From Blautia sp. (GTDB lineage Bacteria > Bacillota > Clostridia > Lachnospirales > Lachnospiraceae): a stretch of DNA of 10,887 nt. The notes below the pieces were generated by a model, which ran no database searches, was not told where the DNA came from, and was given only the letters and a program-made list of their open reading frames with translations. Below are positions 1 to 6,724 of the stretch, piece by piece. Position numbers and translations under genes: made by a program. Each line of letters opens with the position of its first letter. The first letter of the stretch is position 1. The DNA is taken from the NCBI GenBank assembly GCA_017420455.1, contig JAFOJB010000555.1:1-10887 (forward strand), read 5' to 3'.

Positions 1-87
1 CACTTCGATGCCGTCGAAGTGCGTCAGCATTTTTTCATGTTCATGTCCCATGAAGCCATGGCCGATAATACCAAACTTTAATGCCAT
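1..87 (-). CDS. Gfo/Idh/MocA-type oxidoreductase, N-terminal fragment (runs off window)
   Basis: Only the first 29 codons are present. They read MALKFGIIGHGFMGHEHE and onward, and the gene continues beyond base 1. The GIIGHGFMG stretch is the glycine-rich loop of a Rossmann NAD(P)-binding fold in the form usual for Gfo/Idh/MocA enzymes. That family oxidises or reduces sugars, inositols and related polyols in the cytoplasm. The start is set by a clear AGGAGG sequence about seven bases upstream of the ATG on the minus strand. A TATAAT box lies upstream at 152-157, so the gene probably has its own promoter. The family assignment rests on the N-terminal motif alone; another Rossmann dehydrogenase is possible, and the substrate is unknown. 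Confidence 0.72.
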   Translation of the reverse strand, partial: MALKFGIIGHGFMGHEHEKMLTHFDGIEV

Positions 88-151
88 TGTTGTTTCCTCC
101 TTGGAATGAGTGTGATGCGGGTTTACTGTGCGTCTGTTTTATTCTGGTTCT

Positions 152-184
152 ATTATACAGAAAAAACGGAATAGAATGGAGCAA
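152..184 (-). promoter_or_regulatory. Possible promoter for the oxidoreductase gene
   Basis: Read on the minus strand, a perfect TATAAT (152-157) lies about 65 bases upstream of the oxidoreductase ATG, in a 198-base AT-rich gap. The hexamer at the ideal 17-base spacing is a poor -35 (TCCATT). A TTGCTC lies 21 bases away, which is too far. The -10 is convincing and the -35 is not, so the promoter may need an activator. I found no convincing terminator for the carboxylesterase gene in this gap: a 7-base inverted repeat (256-262 with 276-282) is not followed by a T-run on the minus strand. Confidence 0.38.
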
Positions 185-285
185 AAAAACATCATAAATC
201 AGAAGAAATATGATAAAATTTCTTTTTTTTGATCGAAATGGGAAACTGCTGCTTTCGGAATTCGGTGAATATTGAAATTCCGTCA

Positions 286-1803
286 TTATCCTTTTGCCTT
301 TTCAAGCAATATGGTTTTCAGTTTTTTTACATAGACATCTTCGTTATCTGTCATGCAGCATTCATCGATGTCAAGCTTCATGGCCAGAGGGCTTTCCTGT
401 GTATAAGGAGTCCACTGCGCCAGGCCTTCCCCGTTGGGGTTCCCCGTGCGGGCGAAATTCGTCCAGTAATCCGCCGCGGTTTCCGAGAGGGCATAATCCT
501 CCTGTGTATAAGGCCGCCAGTCCTTCTGCAGCGTGCCGAACACGTACCAGAGCTCGGTGCCGTGGTAAGCGCCTGAGCGGTCACCGGGGGCGGGGCGGCT
601 GAAGCAGCAGGTATAGGGAGCGTCCTGTCCTCTTTCCAGCATCAGGTCTGCCCAGTCGTCCTGGGCGGCCTTCATCACCAGGGTCAGCACATCGATATAG
701 GCCTGTCTTGCTTCTTCATCTGTCTGCGGATCGTACAGGTCCAGGATATAGGAAAGAGAGCGGTCCATCATGATCTCCGGCCCCAGGGTTTTCAGATTCT
801 CCCGGGTGATCCTGTCGCCTTCCTCCACTGCCATCAGGCCGCCTTCGTTCGCTGTCCTTCCCAGCATGAAGCTGCGGACATGATAATGATTTCCCATGAT
901 ACTGTCCGCGGAATCCCAGGGCATGACATAACCGTCGCTGCAGATGTTGAAACGGATATCGCTGTTCAGGTAATCCCCGGTGATCCTGAGGTATTCGTCC
1001 AGGAGCTTTTGTGCATCCATGTCCCGCATTTCCTGCAGGGTCTTCACGCCCATCCGCTCCATCAGGATCTCGCCGTTTTTTGCGATATCGTCCCGGGTCA
1101 GCTTTCCGCCGGCCAGAGAAAGGCCTGCCGCGCTGTGCACGATGGCCCGGTGGATCAGTCCCTCTGTCAGAGGAGAGCAGGCCATGGCGATGGTGGAACG
1201 CCCGCCGCAGGACTGGCCGAACACTGTTACATTCTCCGGATTGCCGCCAAAGGCTTCAATATTTTCGTGGATCCAACGGAGAGCAAAGGCCTGGTCCAGA
1301 ATCCCGTAATTGCCGCAGGATTCATGGCCGCTTTCTTTTATGAGCTCCGGATGACCGAAAAAGCCAAACACATTCACTCTGTAATTGATGGTGACGAGAA
1401 CGACGCCCCTCCGGGCAAGAAATTCCCCGTCAAAGGTTTTCATCTGCGGGAATCCCCCCTGGGCGCCGCCCCCGAAGATCCACATCATGACCGGCAGCTT
1501 TTCCCCGGGAGTCGTGGCAGGCGTCCAGATGTTCAGGTACAGACAGTCCTCGCTGTAGACGACTTCCTCGTCATCAGGACTCATTTCCTTCTGCCAGGGG
1601 CCAATCTGCTGCAGACAGGCCGGTCCGAAGTGATCACATTTGTAAACGCCCTCCCAGGGTTCGTGTTCGACAGGCTCGTGCCACCGAAGATGGCCCACCG
1701 GCGGAGCCGCGAAGGGAACTCCTTTAAACACGCTCACGCCCTCCGTGGCAGTGGGAAGACCTTCTACCTCGCCGCATCTGATTCTTGTTTTACATAATGC
1801 CAT
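286..1803 (-). CDS. Type-B carboxylesterase (para-nitrobenzyl esterase-like)
   Basis: A 505-residue alpha/beta hydrolase of the cholinesterase/carboxylesterase-B family (PF00135), close to the usual bacterial length of about 500. These enzymes hydrolyse carboxylic esters through a Ser-Glu-His triad. All parts are visible: the family signature EDCLYLNIW near residue 85, the oxyanion-hole glycines FGGG near 110-113, nucleophile Ser198 in GQSCGG, Glu320 in TANEGG, and His414 in AYHGTELWYVFG. The usual GESAG elbow here reads GQSCG, with Cys after the serine. There is no signal peptide, so it should act in the cytoplasm. I chose the ATG at 1803 because GGGAGGA lies nine bases before it; a longer frame to 1890 would run into a palindromic repeat and lacks a ribosome site. 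It follows the smaller esterase gene by 123 bases and is probably co-transcribed. The natural ester is unknown. Confidence 0.93.
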   Translation of the reverse strand: MALCKTRIRCGEVEGLPTATEGVSVFKGVPFAAPPVGHLRWHEPVEHEPWEGVYKCDHFGPACLQQIGPWQKEMSPDDEEVVYSEDCLYLNIWTPATTPGEKLPVMMWIFGGGAQGGFPQMKTFDGEFLARRGVVLVTINYRVNVFGFFGHPELIKESGHESCGNYGILDQAFALRWIHENIEAFGGNPENVTVFGQSCGGRSTIAMACSPLTEGLIHRAIVHSAAGLSLAGGKLTRDDIAKNGEILMERMGVKTLQEMRDMDAQKLLDEYLRITGDYLNSDIRFNICSDGYVMPWDSADSIMGNHYHVRSFMLGRTANEGGLMAVEEGDRITRENLKTLGPEIMMDRSLSYILDLYDPQTDEEARQAYIDVLTLVMKAAQDDWADLMLERGQDAPYTCCFSRPAPGDRSGAYHGTELWYVFGTLQKDWRPYTQEDYALSETAADYWTNFARTGNPNGEGLAQWTPYTQESPLAMKLDIDECCMTDNEDVYVKKLKTILLEKAKG

Positions 1804-1848
1804 TCCGACTCTTCCTCCCATAATAAAATTCTTTACATTAACTTCGCC

Positions 1849-1929
1849 GGGAACACAGGGGGACGGTCCTTTTGTGTTATTTGAACACAAAAGGACCGTC
1901 CCTCTGTGTTCCCCCGTCCCCTTTTCTCA
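1849..1929. repeat. Palindromic GGGGACGG-type intergenic repeat, copy 1
   Basis: Bases 1849-1878 and 1884-1913 form 30-base inverted arms with one mismatch around a 5-base loop (1879-1883). The arms begin GGGAACACAG and contain GGACGGTCCTTTTGTGTT. Immediately right of the hairpin, 1916-1929 is GTCCCCTTTTCTCA, an exact 14-base match to a unit of the second repeat at 2868-2881. This type of short palindrome with a GGGACGG core recurs in intergenic regions of many Clostridia and has been linked to REP-associated (Y1) transposases; that link is recalled knowledge and is not shown here. It lies between two co-oriented esterase genes, so it would be transcribed as a very stable hairpin. The last three bases are the esterase stop codon. 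Confidence 0.85.
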
Positions 1930-2754
1930 CGGCAGATCCAGTCCTTCGTGCAGGTCCGTAAGCGGCAGCCATTCGCTGATCACCTTCTTCAGAGCTTCGT
2001 CCCAGAACCAGAAATCGTGATGCCCTGGAGCGGTATATACCGTCACATCGGCCTGGACTTCCTCCAGAACCTTCAGCAGATTTGTGTGATTCATGAAACC
2101 GGCTTTGTCCTCTGTTCCGCTGCAGGAGAAGATCCGGGGAAGAGGATGGCCCGATTTTTTAACATCCCGGATGAGCCGGAAAACATCGTGCGGCCCGTCC
2201 GGCACCTGGTCGAGAGGTCCGAATACCTGTTCCATCTGGCGGGGATCCAGATGGAATTTATAAAACTCGATCCGGGGACGGATATCTACGCCGCCCGAAA
2301 AGTTGATCACGTGGGAAAAGGTATCCGGGTACGTGAAGGCCCACTTGAAGGCACCGTATCCTCCCATGGAAAGACCGCCGACAAAATTGTCTTCCTGCCG
2401 GGGGGAGAGGGGGAACATGGTACGGAGAGCGGGAAGAAACTCTTCCTGCAGAAAGGTGAGATTCTGCGGTCCCACCGCCCAGTCTGTGTAATGTCCGTTA
2501 TTTCCGTCCGGACAGACAATGGCAAGTCCGTAGCGCTCTGCGTACCGTTCCGCCGAAGAGAACCGCTGCCAGCTGGTTTCGTTCTGGGAAAAGCCGTGGA
2601 GAAGGGTCAGTGTTTTGAACCTCCGTCCCGGATCGAACAGGGCTTCCTGGGGAGTCGTCATGTAATACGTGTTGGAAAAAGACGGCAGCATCACCGTGGC
2701 GTGCGTCTCCTTTCCAAGAACCCGGGAGAAAAAATCAACATGTATCAGAGCCAT
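1927..2754 (-). CDS. Serine esterase of the PF00756 family (EstA/esterase D-like)
   Basis: A 275-residue alpha/beta hydrolase resembling tributyrin esterase EstA, S-formylglutathione hydrolase and acetyl-xylan or feruloyl esterases of the 'putative esterase' family. Catalytic residues are readable: Ser129 in GGLSMGGYGAF, Asp216 in SGTEDKAG, and His246 in APGHHDFWFW. The LLHGFSQNETSW stretch near residue 52 fits the oxyanion-loop region. No signal peptide is present, so it is cytoplasmic and should act on imported short-chain esters. The start at 2754 is chosen because AAGGAGG lies just upstream and MALIHVDFFS matches the usual N-terminus; the frame extends 13 codons further without a ribosome site. 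A promoter at 2894-2923 should drive this gene and then the carboxylesterase. Oddly, its stop codon lies inside a palindromic repeat, so its last residues (LHEGLDLP) may have been altered by repeat insertion. Confidence 0.92.
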   Translation of the reverse strand: MALIHVDFFSRVLGKETHATVMLPSFSNTYYMTTPQEALFDPGRRFKTLTLLHGFSQNETSWQRFSSAERYAERYGLAIVCPDGNNGHYTDWAVGPQNLTFLQEEFLPALRTMFPLSPRQEDNFVGGLSMGGYGAFKWAFTYPDTFSHVINFSGGVDIRPRIEFYKFHLDPRQMEQVFGPLDQVPDGPHDVFRLIRDVKKSGHPLPRIFSCSGTEDKAGFMNHTNLLKVLEEVQADVTVYTAPGHHDFWFWDEALKKVISEWLPLTDLHEGLDLP

Positions 2755-2824
2755 ATTAACCTCCTTATTTATCCGTTGCTGTCCGCGTCTCACCGGTCTG
2801 GGGACCGCATGTGTTTTCAGGGTA

Positions 2825-2881
2825 TGAGAAAAGGGGACTGAGAAAAGGGGACGGTTCCTTTTTCTCAGTCCCCTTTTCTCA
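2825..2881. repeat. Palindromic GGGGACGG-type intergenic repeat, copy 2
   Basis: Bases 2825-2846 and 2860-2881 are perfect 22-base inverted arms. Wobble pairs can extend the stem to about 26 pairs with a 5-base loop ACGGT. It is built from the 14-base unit TGAGAAAAGGGGAC, present twice in tandem (2825-2838, 2839-2852). One exact inverted copy follows (2868-2881), with a diverged inverted copy before it. The core GGGGACGGTTCCTTTT matches the core of copy 1. If the promoter at 2894-2923 is correct, transcription starts near 2887 and this hairpin forms at the very 5' end of the esterase mRNA leader. Confidence 0.85.
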
Positions 2882-2893
2882 GTGTTCTATAAT

Positions 2894-2923
2894 ATTGTAC
2901 TTTCCGGATGGAATCCCAGTCAA
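2894..2923 (-). promoter_or_regulatory. Predicted promoter of the esterase operon
   Basis: On the minus strand TTGACT (2918-2923) is separated by 18 bases from TACAAT (2894-2899). Each box has one mismatch to the sigma-A consensus. A start near 2887 would give a leader of about 133 bases that contains the second palindromic repeat. No better promoter is seen closer to the gene, where the DNA is more GC-rich. Confidence 0.6.
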
Positions 2924-3001
2924 TCGGAAATGGAAGAAATAATATACAAAAGAAAGAAAAAACAATTGGCAGAAATACATAAATTACGAACATAAAAAGC
3001 G

Positions 3002-3026
3002 TTATTGTTGACAGAATTGACAATAA
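3002..3026. promoter_or_regulatory. Candidate operator (TTATTGT-N11-ACAATAA)
   Basis: A perfect 7-base inverted repeat (3002-3008 and 3020-3026) spans the -35 box of the transporter promoter. The -35 hexamer TTGACA is also repeated nine bases on (3008-3013 and 3017-3022). A dimeric repressor bound here would cover the -35 region. No regulator gene is visible in the window, so the protein is unknown. Confidence 0.4.
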
Positions 3027-3037
3027 AATGGTATAAC
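3008..3037 (+). promoter_or_regulatory. Predicted promoter of the transporter operon
   Basis: Perfect TTGACA (3008-3013), an 18-base spacer, then TATAAC (3032-3037). A TGG directly precedes the -10, making it an extended -10 (TGnTATAAC). The start would be near 3044, leaving a leader of under 60 bases before the substrate-binding protein ATG. This is the strongest promoter-like sequence in the window, in keeping with high expression of a binding protein. Confidence 0.75.
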
Positions 3038-3101
3038 ATAAATCAGAAGCATAGTCAGGAATACTGTCCGGAAGGAAACGAAGCGGAAAGGAGAAAAGCA
3101 T

Positions 3102-4685
3102 ATGAAGAAAAGAAACTGGAAAAGGCTTCTGGCATCTGCGCTTACACTGGCGCTTACCCTGGGAAGCCTGGGAGCAGCGGTATCTGTACATGCATCCGAG
3201 GATAATGGGGAGCCGGTCTATGGCGGGATCCTGAATGTATCCCGGGAAGGTACCATGGGGGAGAACGATCTGTATCCCCATCTGAAAATGAATACACAGG
3301 CCTACGTGACCATGGCGCCGGCCATCGAGAAACTTTTCTATCTGAACGCTCAGGGAGAGATGGTTCCGCAGCTGGCGACAAGCTGGGATGTTTCCGAGGA
3401 CGGCCTTACCTATACCTTCCATCTGGCGGAAGGCGTGAAATTCCACGATGGTTCGGATTTCAACGCGGAAGTGGCCAAATGGAACCTGGATCAGGCGAAG
3501 GCCGTCGTGGACGAACTGGGAACCGGAACCTCCAACGGAGCGATGGAATCCGCGACCGTGATCGACGATCATACGCTGGAAGTAAAATTCTCCACCATGT
3601 ATGCCACACTGTTCCTGGCTCTGGATGTGTATATGGCATCCCAGAAAGCCTACGAGGAGAACGGGGTAGAGTGGTGTTCCAAGAACCCGGTCGGAACCGG
3701 CCCCTTTGTATTCGACCACTGGACGCTGGATTCCGAGCTTGTCTATACAAAGAATGAAAACTACTGGGTAGAGGGACAGCCCTATCTGGACGGGATCACC
3801 TTTAAGGTGATCAAGGAGAATTCCGTTCTTTCCGCTTCCATGAAGAGCGGCGAGGTGGACCTGATCCACTATGCACCCAGCACAGATCTGATGGACGCTC
3901 TCAGAGACGAGCCGGGCGTCACCACCCTGATCTCCGAGCAGAGCTCCGGATTTACAGAGTGGATCCCCTGCGGACTGGAGACCTCTCCTTTCCGCGATGA
4001 AAATGTCCGCAAGGCCATCGCTTACGGCGTGGATTTCGCGGCGATCGTAGATTCCATCGGAGCGGATAATGTCGTATATTCCAACCAGTTCGCCATTGAC
4101 AGCAACATGTTCTACAACAGCAATGTTGTGAATTACGAGTACGATCCCGAAAAGGCCATGGAGCTTCTGAAGGAGGCAGGCTATGATGATTCCAACCCGC
4201 TTTCCGTGGAACTCATTACAGAGAATGTACCGGCGCACAAGCTGATGAGCGAAGCAATCCAGGCATATCTGCTGCAGATCGGCGTGAACTGCGAGATCAA
4301 TGTCATGGAAGGCGCGGCGTACTTTGACAATGTCATTGTCGGAACCTGGGAAGACGACTGGCTGGTCAACATGGGAACCGGATCTACCGCCTACTGCCCG
4401 CTGACCGGGATCAACCGTCTGATGGGAGCGAACCACGCAAAGATGTTCCCCTGCGTCTATTTCCCGGATGAATGGGTAGAGAATGTGGTGGAATCCGCCG
4501 CCCAGCTGACGCTGGAGGAAGCTGTTCCCTGTTTCCAGAAGGCAAATGAAGTGATGTTCAACGATTACTGCGGAATGTACGGTATCCGCTGTGCGCTGGA
4601 TACGGTGTTCATCCGCGATTATGTCAGAAACTATAACATGGATAACCAGATCATCCAGTTCGGAACCCTCTGGAAGACAGAGTGA
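3102..4685 (+). CDS. ABC transporter family-5 substrate-binding protein (Dpp/Opp type)
   Basis: A 527-residue extracellular solute receptor of the SBP_bac_5 family (PF00496), the usual length. Such proteins capture peptides, nickel chelates or, in some lineages, oligosaccharides and pass them to a DppBC-type channel. Family features include LATSWDVSEDGLTYTFHL near residue 90, KFHDGSDFNAEVAKWNLDQ just after, NPVGTGPF near 195, and DENVRKAIAYGVDF near 300. The N-terminus is a classic signal peptide: KKRNWKR, then a hydrophobic run, then a VHA/SED type-I cleavage site at about residue 31. There is no lipobox cysteine, unusual for a binding protein of a Gram-positive. The ATG is preceded by AAAGGAG eight bases away. 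A hairpin terminator follows the gene, which likely uncouples its level from that of the permeases. The ligand cannot be deduced. Confidence 0.95.
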   Translation: MKKRNWKRLLASALTLALTLGSLGAAVSVHASEDNGEPVYGGILNVSREGTMGENDLYPHLKMNTQAYVTMAPAIEKLFYLNAQGEMVPQLATSWDVSEDGLTYTFHLAEGVKFHDGSDFNAEVAKWNLDQAKAVVDELGTGTSNGAMESATVIDDHTLEVKFSTMYATLFLALDVYMASQKAYEENGVEWCSKNPVGTGPFVFDHWTLDSELVYTKNENYWVEGQPYLDGITFKVIKENSVLSASMKSGEVDLIHYAPSTDLMDALRDEPGVTTLISEQSSGFTEWIPCGLETSPFRDENVRKAIAYGVDFAAIVDSIGADNVVYSNQFAIDSNMFYNSNVVNYEYDPEKAMELLKEAGYDDSNPLSVELITENVPAHKLMSEAIQAYLLQIGVNCEINVMEGAAYFDNVIVGTWEDDWLVNMGTGSTAYCPLTGINRLMGANHAKMFPCVYFPDEWVENVVESAAQLTLEEAVPCFQKANEVMFNDYCGMYGIRCALDTVFIRDYVRNYNMDNQIIQFGTLWKTE

Positions 4686-4745
4686 GAGTGCGTACCGCCA
4701 GATGAGAACCAGTACATGATCCGCCTCCGGGCGGAGGAATAAGAG

Positions 4746-4801
4746 AAAAGGAGCAGCATGATACTGAATCGGTATGGTCAGTAAAATGACTGCTCCTTTT
4801 T
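4746..4801 (+). terminator. Intrinsic terminator or attenuator between binding protein and permease genes
   Basis: AAAAGGAGCAG (4746-4756) pairs perfectly with CTGCTCCTTTT (4790-4800), giving an 11-base stem that ends in a run of five T (4797-4801). The loop is large (33 bases) and contains a minor stem, ATAC with GTAT. The position, 60 bases after the binding protein stop and 120 before the permease start, suits partial termination that lowers permease and ATPase expression relative to the binding protein. The left arm carries a ribosome-site-like AAAAGGAG followed by an 8-codon open frame (4758-4784) within the loop. A weaker hairpin (4872-4886) followed by six T lies just before the permease gene. 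Confidence 0.68.
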
Positions 4802-4920
4802 CCATAGAAAGATGCAGGAGACAGATTCTGTTCTCGACCGTGTTCCGGCCGGCCTGACAAAACCGCCGTCCGACGACATTGTCGTTCAGTTTTTTCCTGC
4901 GAAGCAGAGGAGGACTGCCG

Positions 4921-5880
4921 ATGGGGAAGTATATCATAAAGAGAGTGGCGCAGGCTTTTGTGGTCATGTTCCTGGTCACCCTGATCTCCTACGCGCTGAT
5001 CCAGATCATGCCGGGGGACGCGGCTGTGATCTATCTGGGCTCAGACGCGGCCAATGAGGAGCTGCTGGCCAGGACCAGGGCGGAGATGAATCTGGACAAA
5101 CCGTTTGTGGTACAGTGGGTGCTCTGGCTGGCGAATTTCGTCAGAGGAGACTTCGGCAAATCCTTCCATTTCCATGTCCCGGTCCGGGACCTGATCATGG
5201 AACGTCTTGACATTACCTTCACACTGGGCTTTTTTGCGCTGATGCTCAGCGTGGTCGTCGGGATCATCCTGGGGATCACGGCAGCCACCCACCGGAACGG
5301 TCTGTGGGACAACCTGATCAACGTGTTCGCGAATGTGGGGATCTCGGCTCCTTCCTTCTGGATCAGTCTGCTGTGTATCTATATTTTTGCCCTGCATTTC
5401 AGGATCCTTCCGGTGCAGGGCTATGTGCCGCCGAAAAAGGATCTCGGAGAGGCGGTGCGGCATATGATCCTGCCCTGTTTTATTATGGCGCTGCCCAGTA
5501 TCGCCACCATGACACGCCAGACCCGGGCTTCGATCCTGGATGTGCTGAATGAAGATTATGTCCGGACAGCCAGATCCAAAGGCCTGAAGAAGAACGTCAT
5601 TCTCTATAAGCACGTGCTGAAAAACGCCCTGATCCCTGTCCTTACGGTGCTTGGCATGAGCATTGCCAGCCTGTTCGGCGGCTCCGTGATGGTGGAGCAG
5701 ATCTTTAACATCCCCGGCATGGGGCAGCTGGTGACGAATGCAGTCCTCAACCGGGATATTCCCATTATCCAGGCCTTTATTGTGATCATCTCCCTGGTCA
5801 TCATCCTGTCTGCATTGCTGGTGGATATCGCCTATGGTATTGTGGATCCCCGGATCCGGATCGCGAAAGGAGAGAACTGA
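4921..5880 (+). CDS. ABC transporter permease, DppB/OppB type
   Basis: A 319-residue inner permease (PF00528) of the dipeptide/oligopeptide/nickel importer class. It pairs with the next gene product to form the membrane channel. About six hydrophobic segments are visible, the first at residues 9-29 and the last near 283-304. PGDAA near residue 31 and FGKSFHFHVPV near 78 are typical of the DppB N-terminal region. The EAA-type loop that contacts the ATPase is seen at about 211-239 (EDYVRTARSKGLKKN, then KNALIP). I start the gene at 4921 because AGGAGG lies seven bases before this ATG; the frame is open back to 4879, but that start has no ribosome site. Its stop is one base before the next ATG, indicating tight co-translation. 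Confidence 0.94.
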   Translation: MGKYIIKRVAQAFVVMFLVTLISYALIQIMPGDAAVIYLGSDAANEELLARTRAEMNLDKPFVVQWVLWLANFVRGDFGKSFHFHVPVRDLIMERLDITFTLGFFALMLSVVVGIILGITAATHRNGLWDNLINVFANVGISAPSFWISLLCIYIFALHFRILPVQGYVPPKKDLGEAVRHMILPCFIMALPSIATMTRQTRASILDVLNEDYVRTARSKGLKKNVILYKHVLKNALIPVLTVLGMSIASLFGGSVMVEQIFNIPGMGQLVTNAVLNRDIPIIQAFIVIISLVIILSALLVDIAYGIVDPRIRIAKGEN

Positions 5881-5881
5881 C

Positions 5882-6724
5882 ATGAAAGACCGACTGTTCT
5901 GGAGCGCTTTTTTCGCGAAAAAAGCCGTGATCATATGTTTTGCCGTGCTGTGCCTGTTCGTTCTGGCAGCCGTTTTTGCGCCGGTTCTGGCTCCCTACAG
6001 TCCTACGGCGATTTCCCTGGCGGAAAAGGAAATGGCGCCGTCACTGAAGCATCTGTTCGGAACCGACTCCCTGGGAAGGGACGTGCTGAGCCGGATGCTG
6101 TACGGCGCCAGGATCTCGCTGTCCATCTCGCTGGTATCGGTGCTGATCGGCGGGTTTTCCGGGATGATCCTGGGTACGCTGGCCGGATACTTCGGCGGCG
6201 TGGTCGACCTGGTGATCTCGCGGTGCGCGGATGCGCTGATCTCCATACCGCCCATCGTGCTGACGATCGCCATCGGGACAGCCCTGGGGCAGAGCATGCT
6301 GAATATCATGATCGCGGTGGGGATCAGCTCGATCCCGGGGAATATCCGTATGATGCGGGGAAAGGTACTCAGTGTAAAAGAAAGAGATTTTGTGACAGCC
6401 GCCCGGGTCATAGGCGAGGAGAACCGGTGGATCATGCTCCGGCACCTGATCCCGAACTGTATTTCGCCGCTGATCATCAGCGTGGCCATGAGCCTGGGCG
6501 GGGCGATCATGGCGGAAGCAGCGCTGAGTTTTCTGGGCATCGGGATACAGCCGCCGAATCCCGCCTGGGGCACCATGGTGAGCGACGGCATGCGCTTTCT
6601 GGAGACAAAGCCGTATCTGGCTCTGATCCCGGGCTTTGCGATCATGGTCGTGGTTCTGTCCTTTAACATTGTGGGAGATGCACTTCGGGATGCGCTGGAT
6701 CCCAGGATAAGGGGGAATTCCTGA
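5882..6724 (+). CDS. ABC transporter permease, DppC/OppC type
   Basis: A 280-residue permease (PF00528), partner of the upstream DppB-type protein. The N-terminus has one long membrane segment (about residues 15-38). The DppC hallmark HLFGTDSLGRDVLSRMLYGA follows at 57-76, then five further hydrophobic segments. The EAA loop is at about 168-196 (RDFVTAARVIGEENRW, then PNCISPL). The start at 5882 is supported by AAAGGAGAG upstream; an in-frame ATG at 5834 lies inside the preceding gene. Its TGA overlaps the ATG of the ATPase gene by one base (TGATG), so translation of the two is coupled. GGGGG ahead of that junction serves as the ribosome site for the next gene. Confidence 0.94.
   Translation: MKDRLFWSAFFAKKAVIICFAVLCLFVLAAVFAPVLAPYSPTAISLAEKEMAPSLKHLFGTDSLGRDVLSRMLYGARISLSISLVSVLIGGFSGMILGTLAGYFGGVVDLVISRCADALISIPPIVLTIAIGTALGQSMLNIMIAVGISSIPGNIRMMRGKVLSVKERDFVTAARVIGEENRWIMLRHLIPNCISPLIISVAMSLGGAIMAEAALSFLGIGIQPPNPAWGTMVSDGMRFLETKPYLALIPGFAIMVVVLSFNIVGDALRDALDPRIRGNS

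Larger units (their letters stand above)
2755..3101. other. Divergent intergenic region between esterase operon and transporter operon
   Basis: This 347-base AT-rich stretch has no gene. From left to right it holds the ribosome site of the minus-strand esterase, a small hairpin (2794-2798 with 2803-2807), the second palindromic repeat (2825-2881), a minus-strand promoter (2894-2923), an AT-rich spacer, a plus-strand extended -10 promoter (3008-3037) overlapped by an inverted repeat, and the AAAGGAG ribosome site of the substrate-binding protein gene. The layout allows one regulator to control the esterases and the transporter together. A weaker inverted pair, TTTCCG (2901-2906) and CGGAAA (2925-2930), overlaps the minus-strand -35 and spacer and could be a second operator. 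Confidence 0.7.

Noticed and set aside
256..282. A 7-base inverted repeat downstream of the carboxylesterase gene
   Set aside because: On the minus strand it is not followed by a T-run, so it does not qualify as an intrinsic terminator.
1804..1890. Longer N-terminus for the carboxylesterase, starting at 1890
   Set aside because: The extension is translated from the palindromic repeat and lacks a ribosome site, while the start at 1803 has a good one and matches the usual N-terminus.
880..2841. Open frames of about 305 and 311 codons on the plus strand across the two esterase genes
   Set aside because: Shadows of well-supported minus-strand esterase genes; no domain resemblance and no ribosome sites.
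193..3049. A shared 13-base string, CATAAATCAGAAG, at 193-205 and 3037-3049, both near promoters
   Set aside because: About one 13-base match is expected by chance in a window of this size, more so in AT-rich DNA, so it is not evidence of a shared regulator.
4872..4895. A short hairpin with loop ATT followed by six T, just before the DppB-type gene
   Set aside because: Only five or six pairs with a three-base loop and a three-base gap before the T-run; too weak to call as a separate terminator.
2865..4979. A 704-codon minus-strand open frame antisense to the binding protein gene
   Set aside because: Same cause: it is in register with the binding protein codons. No family motif, and it crosses a clear promoter and a terminator belonging to the plus strand.
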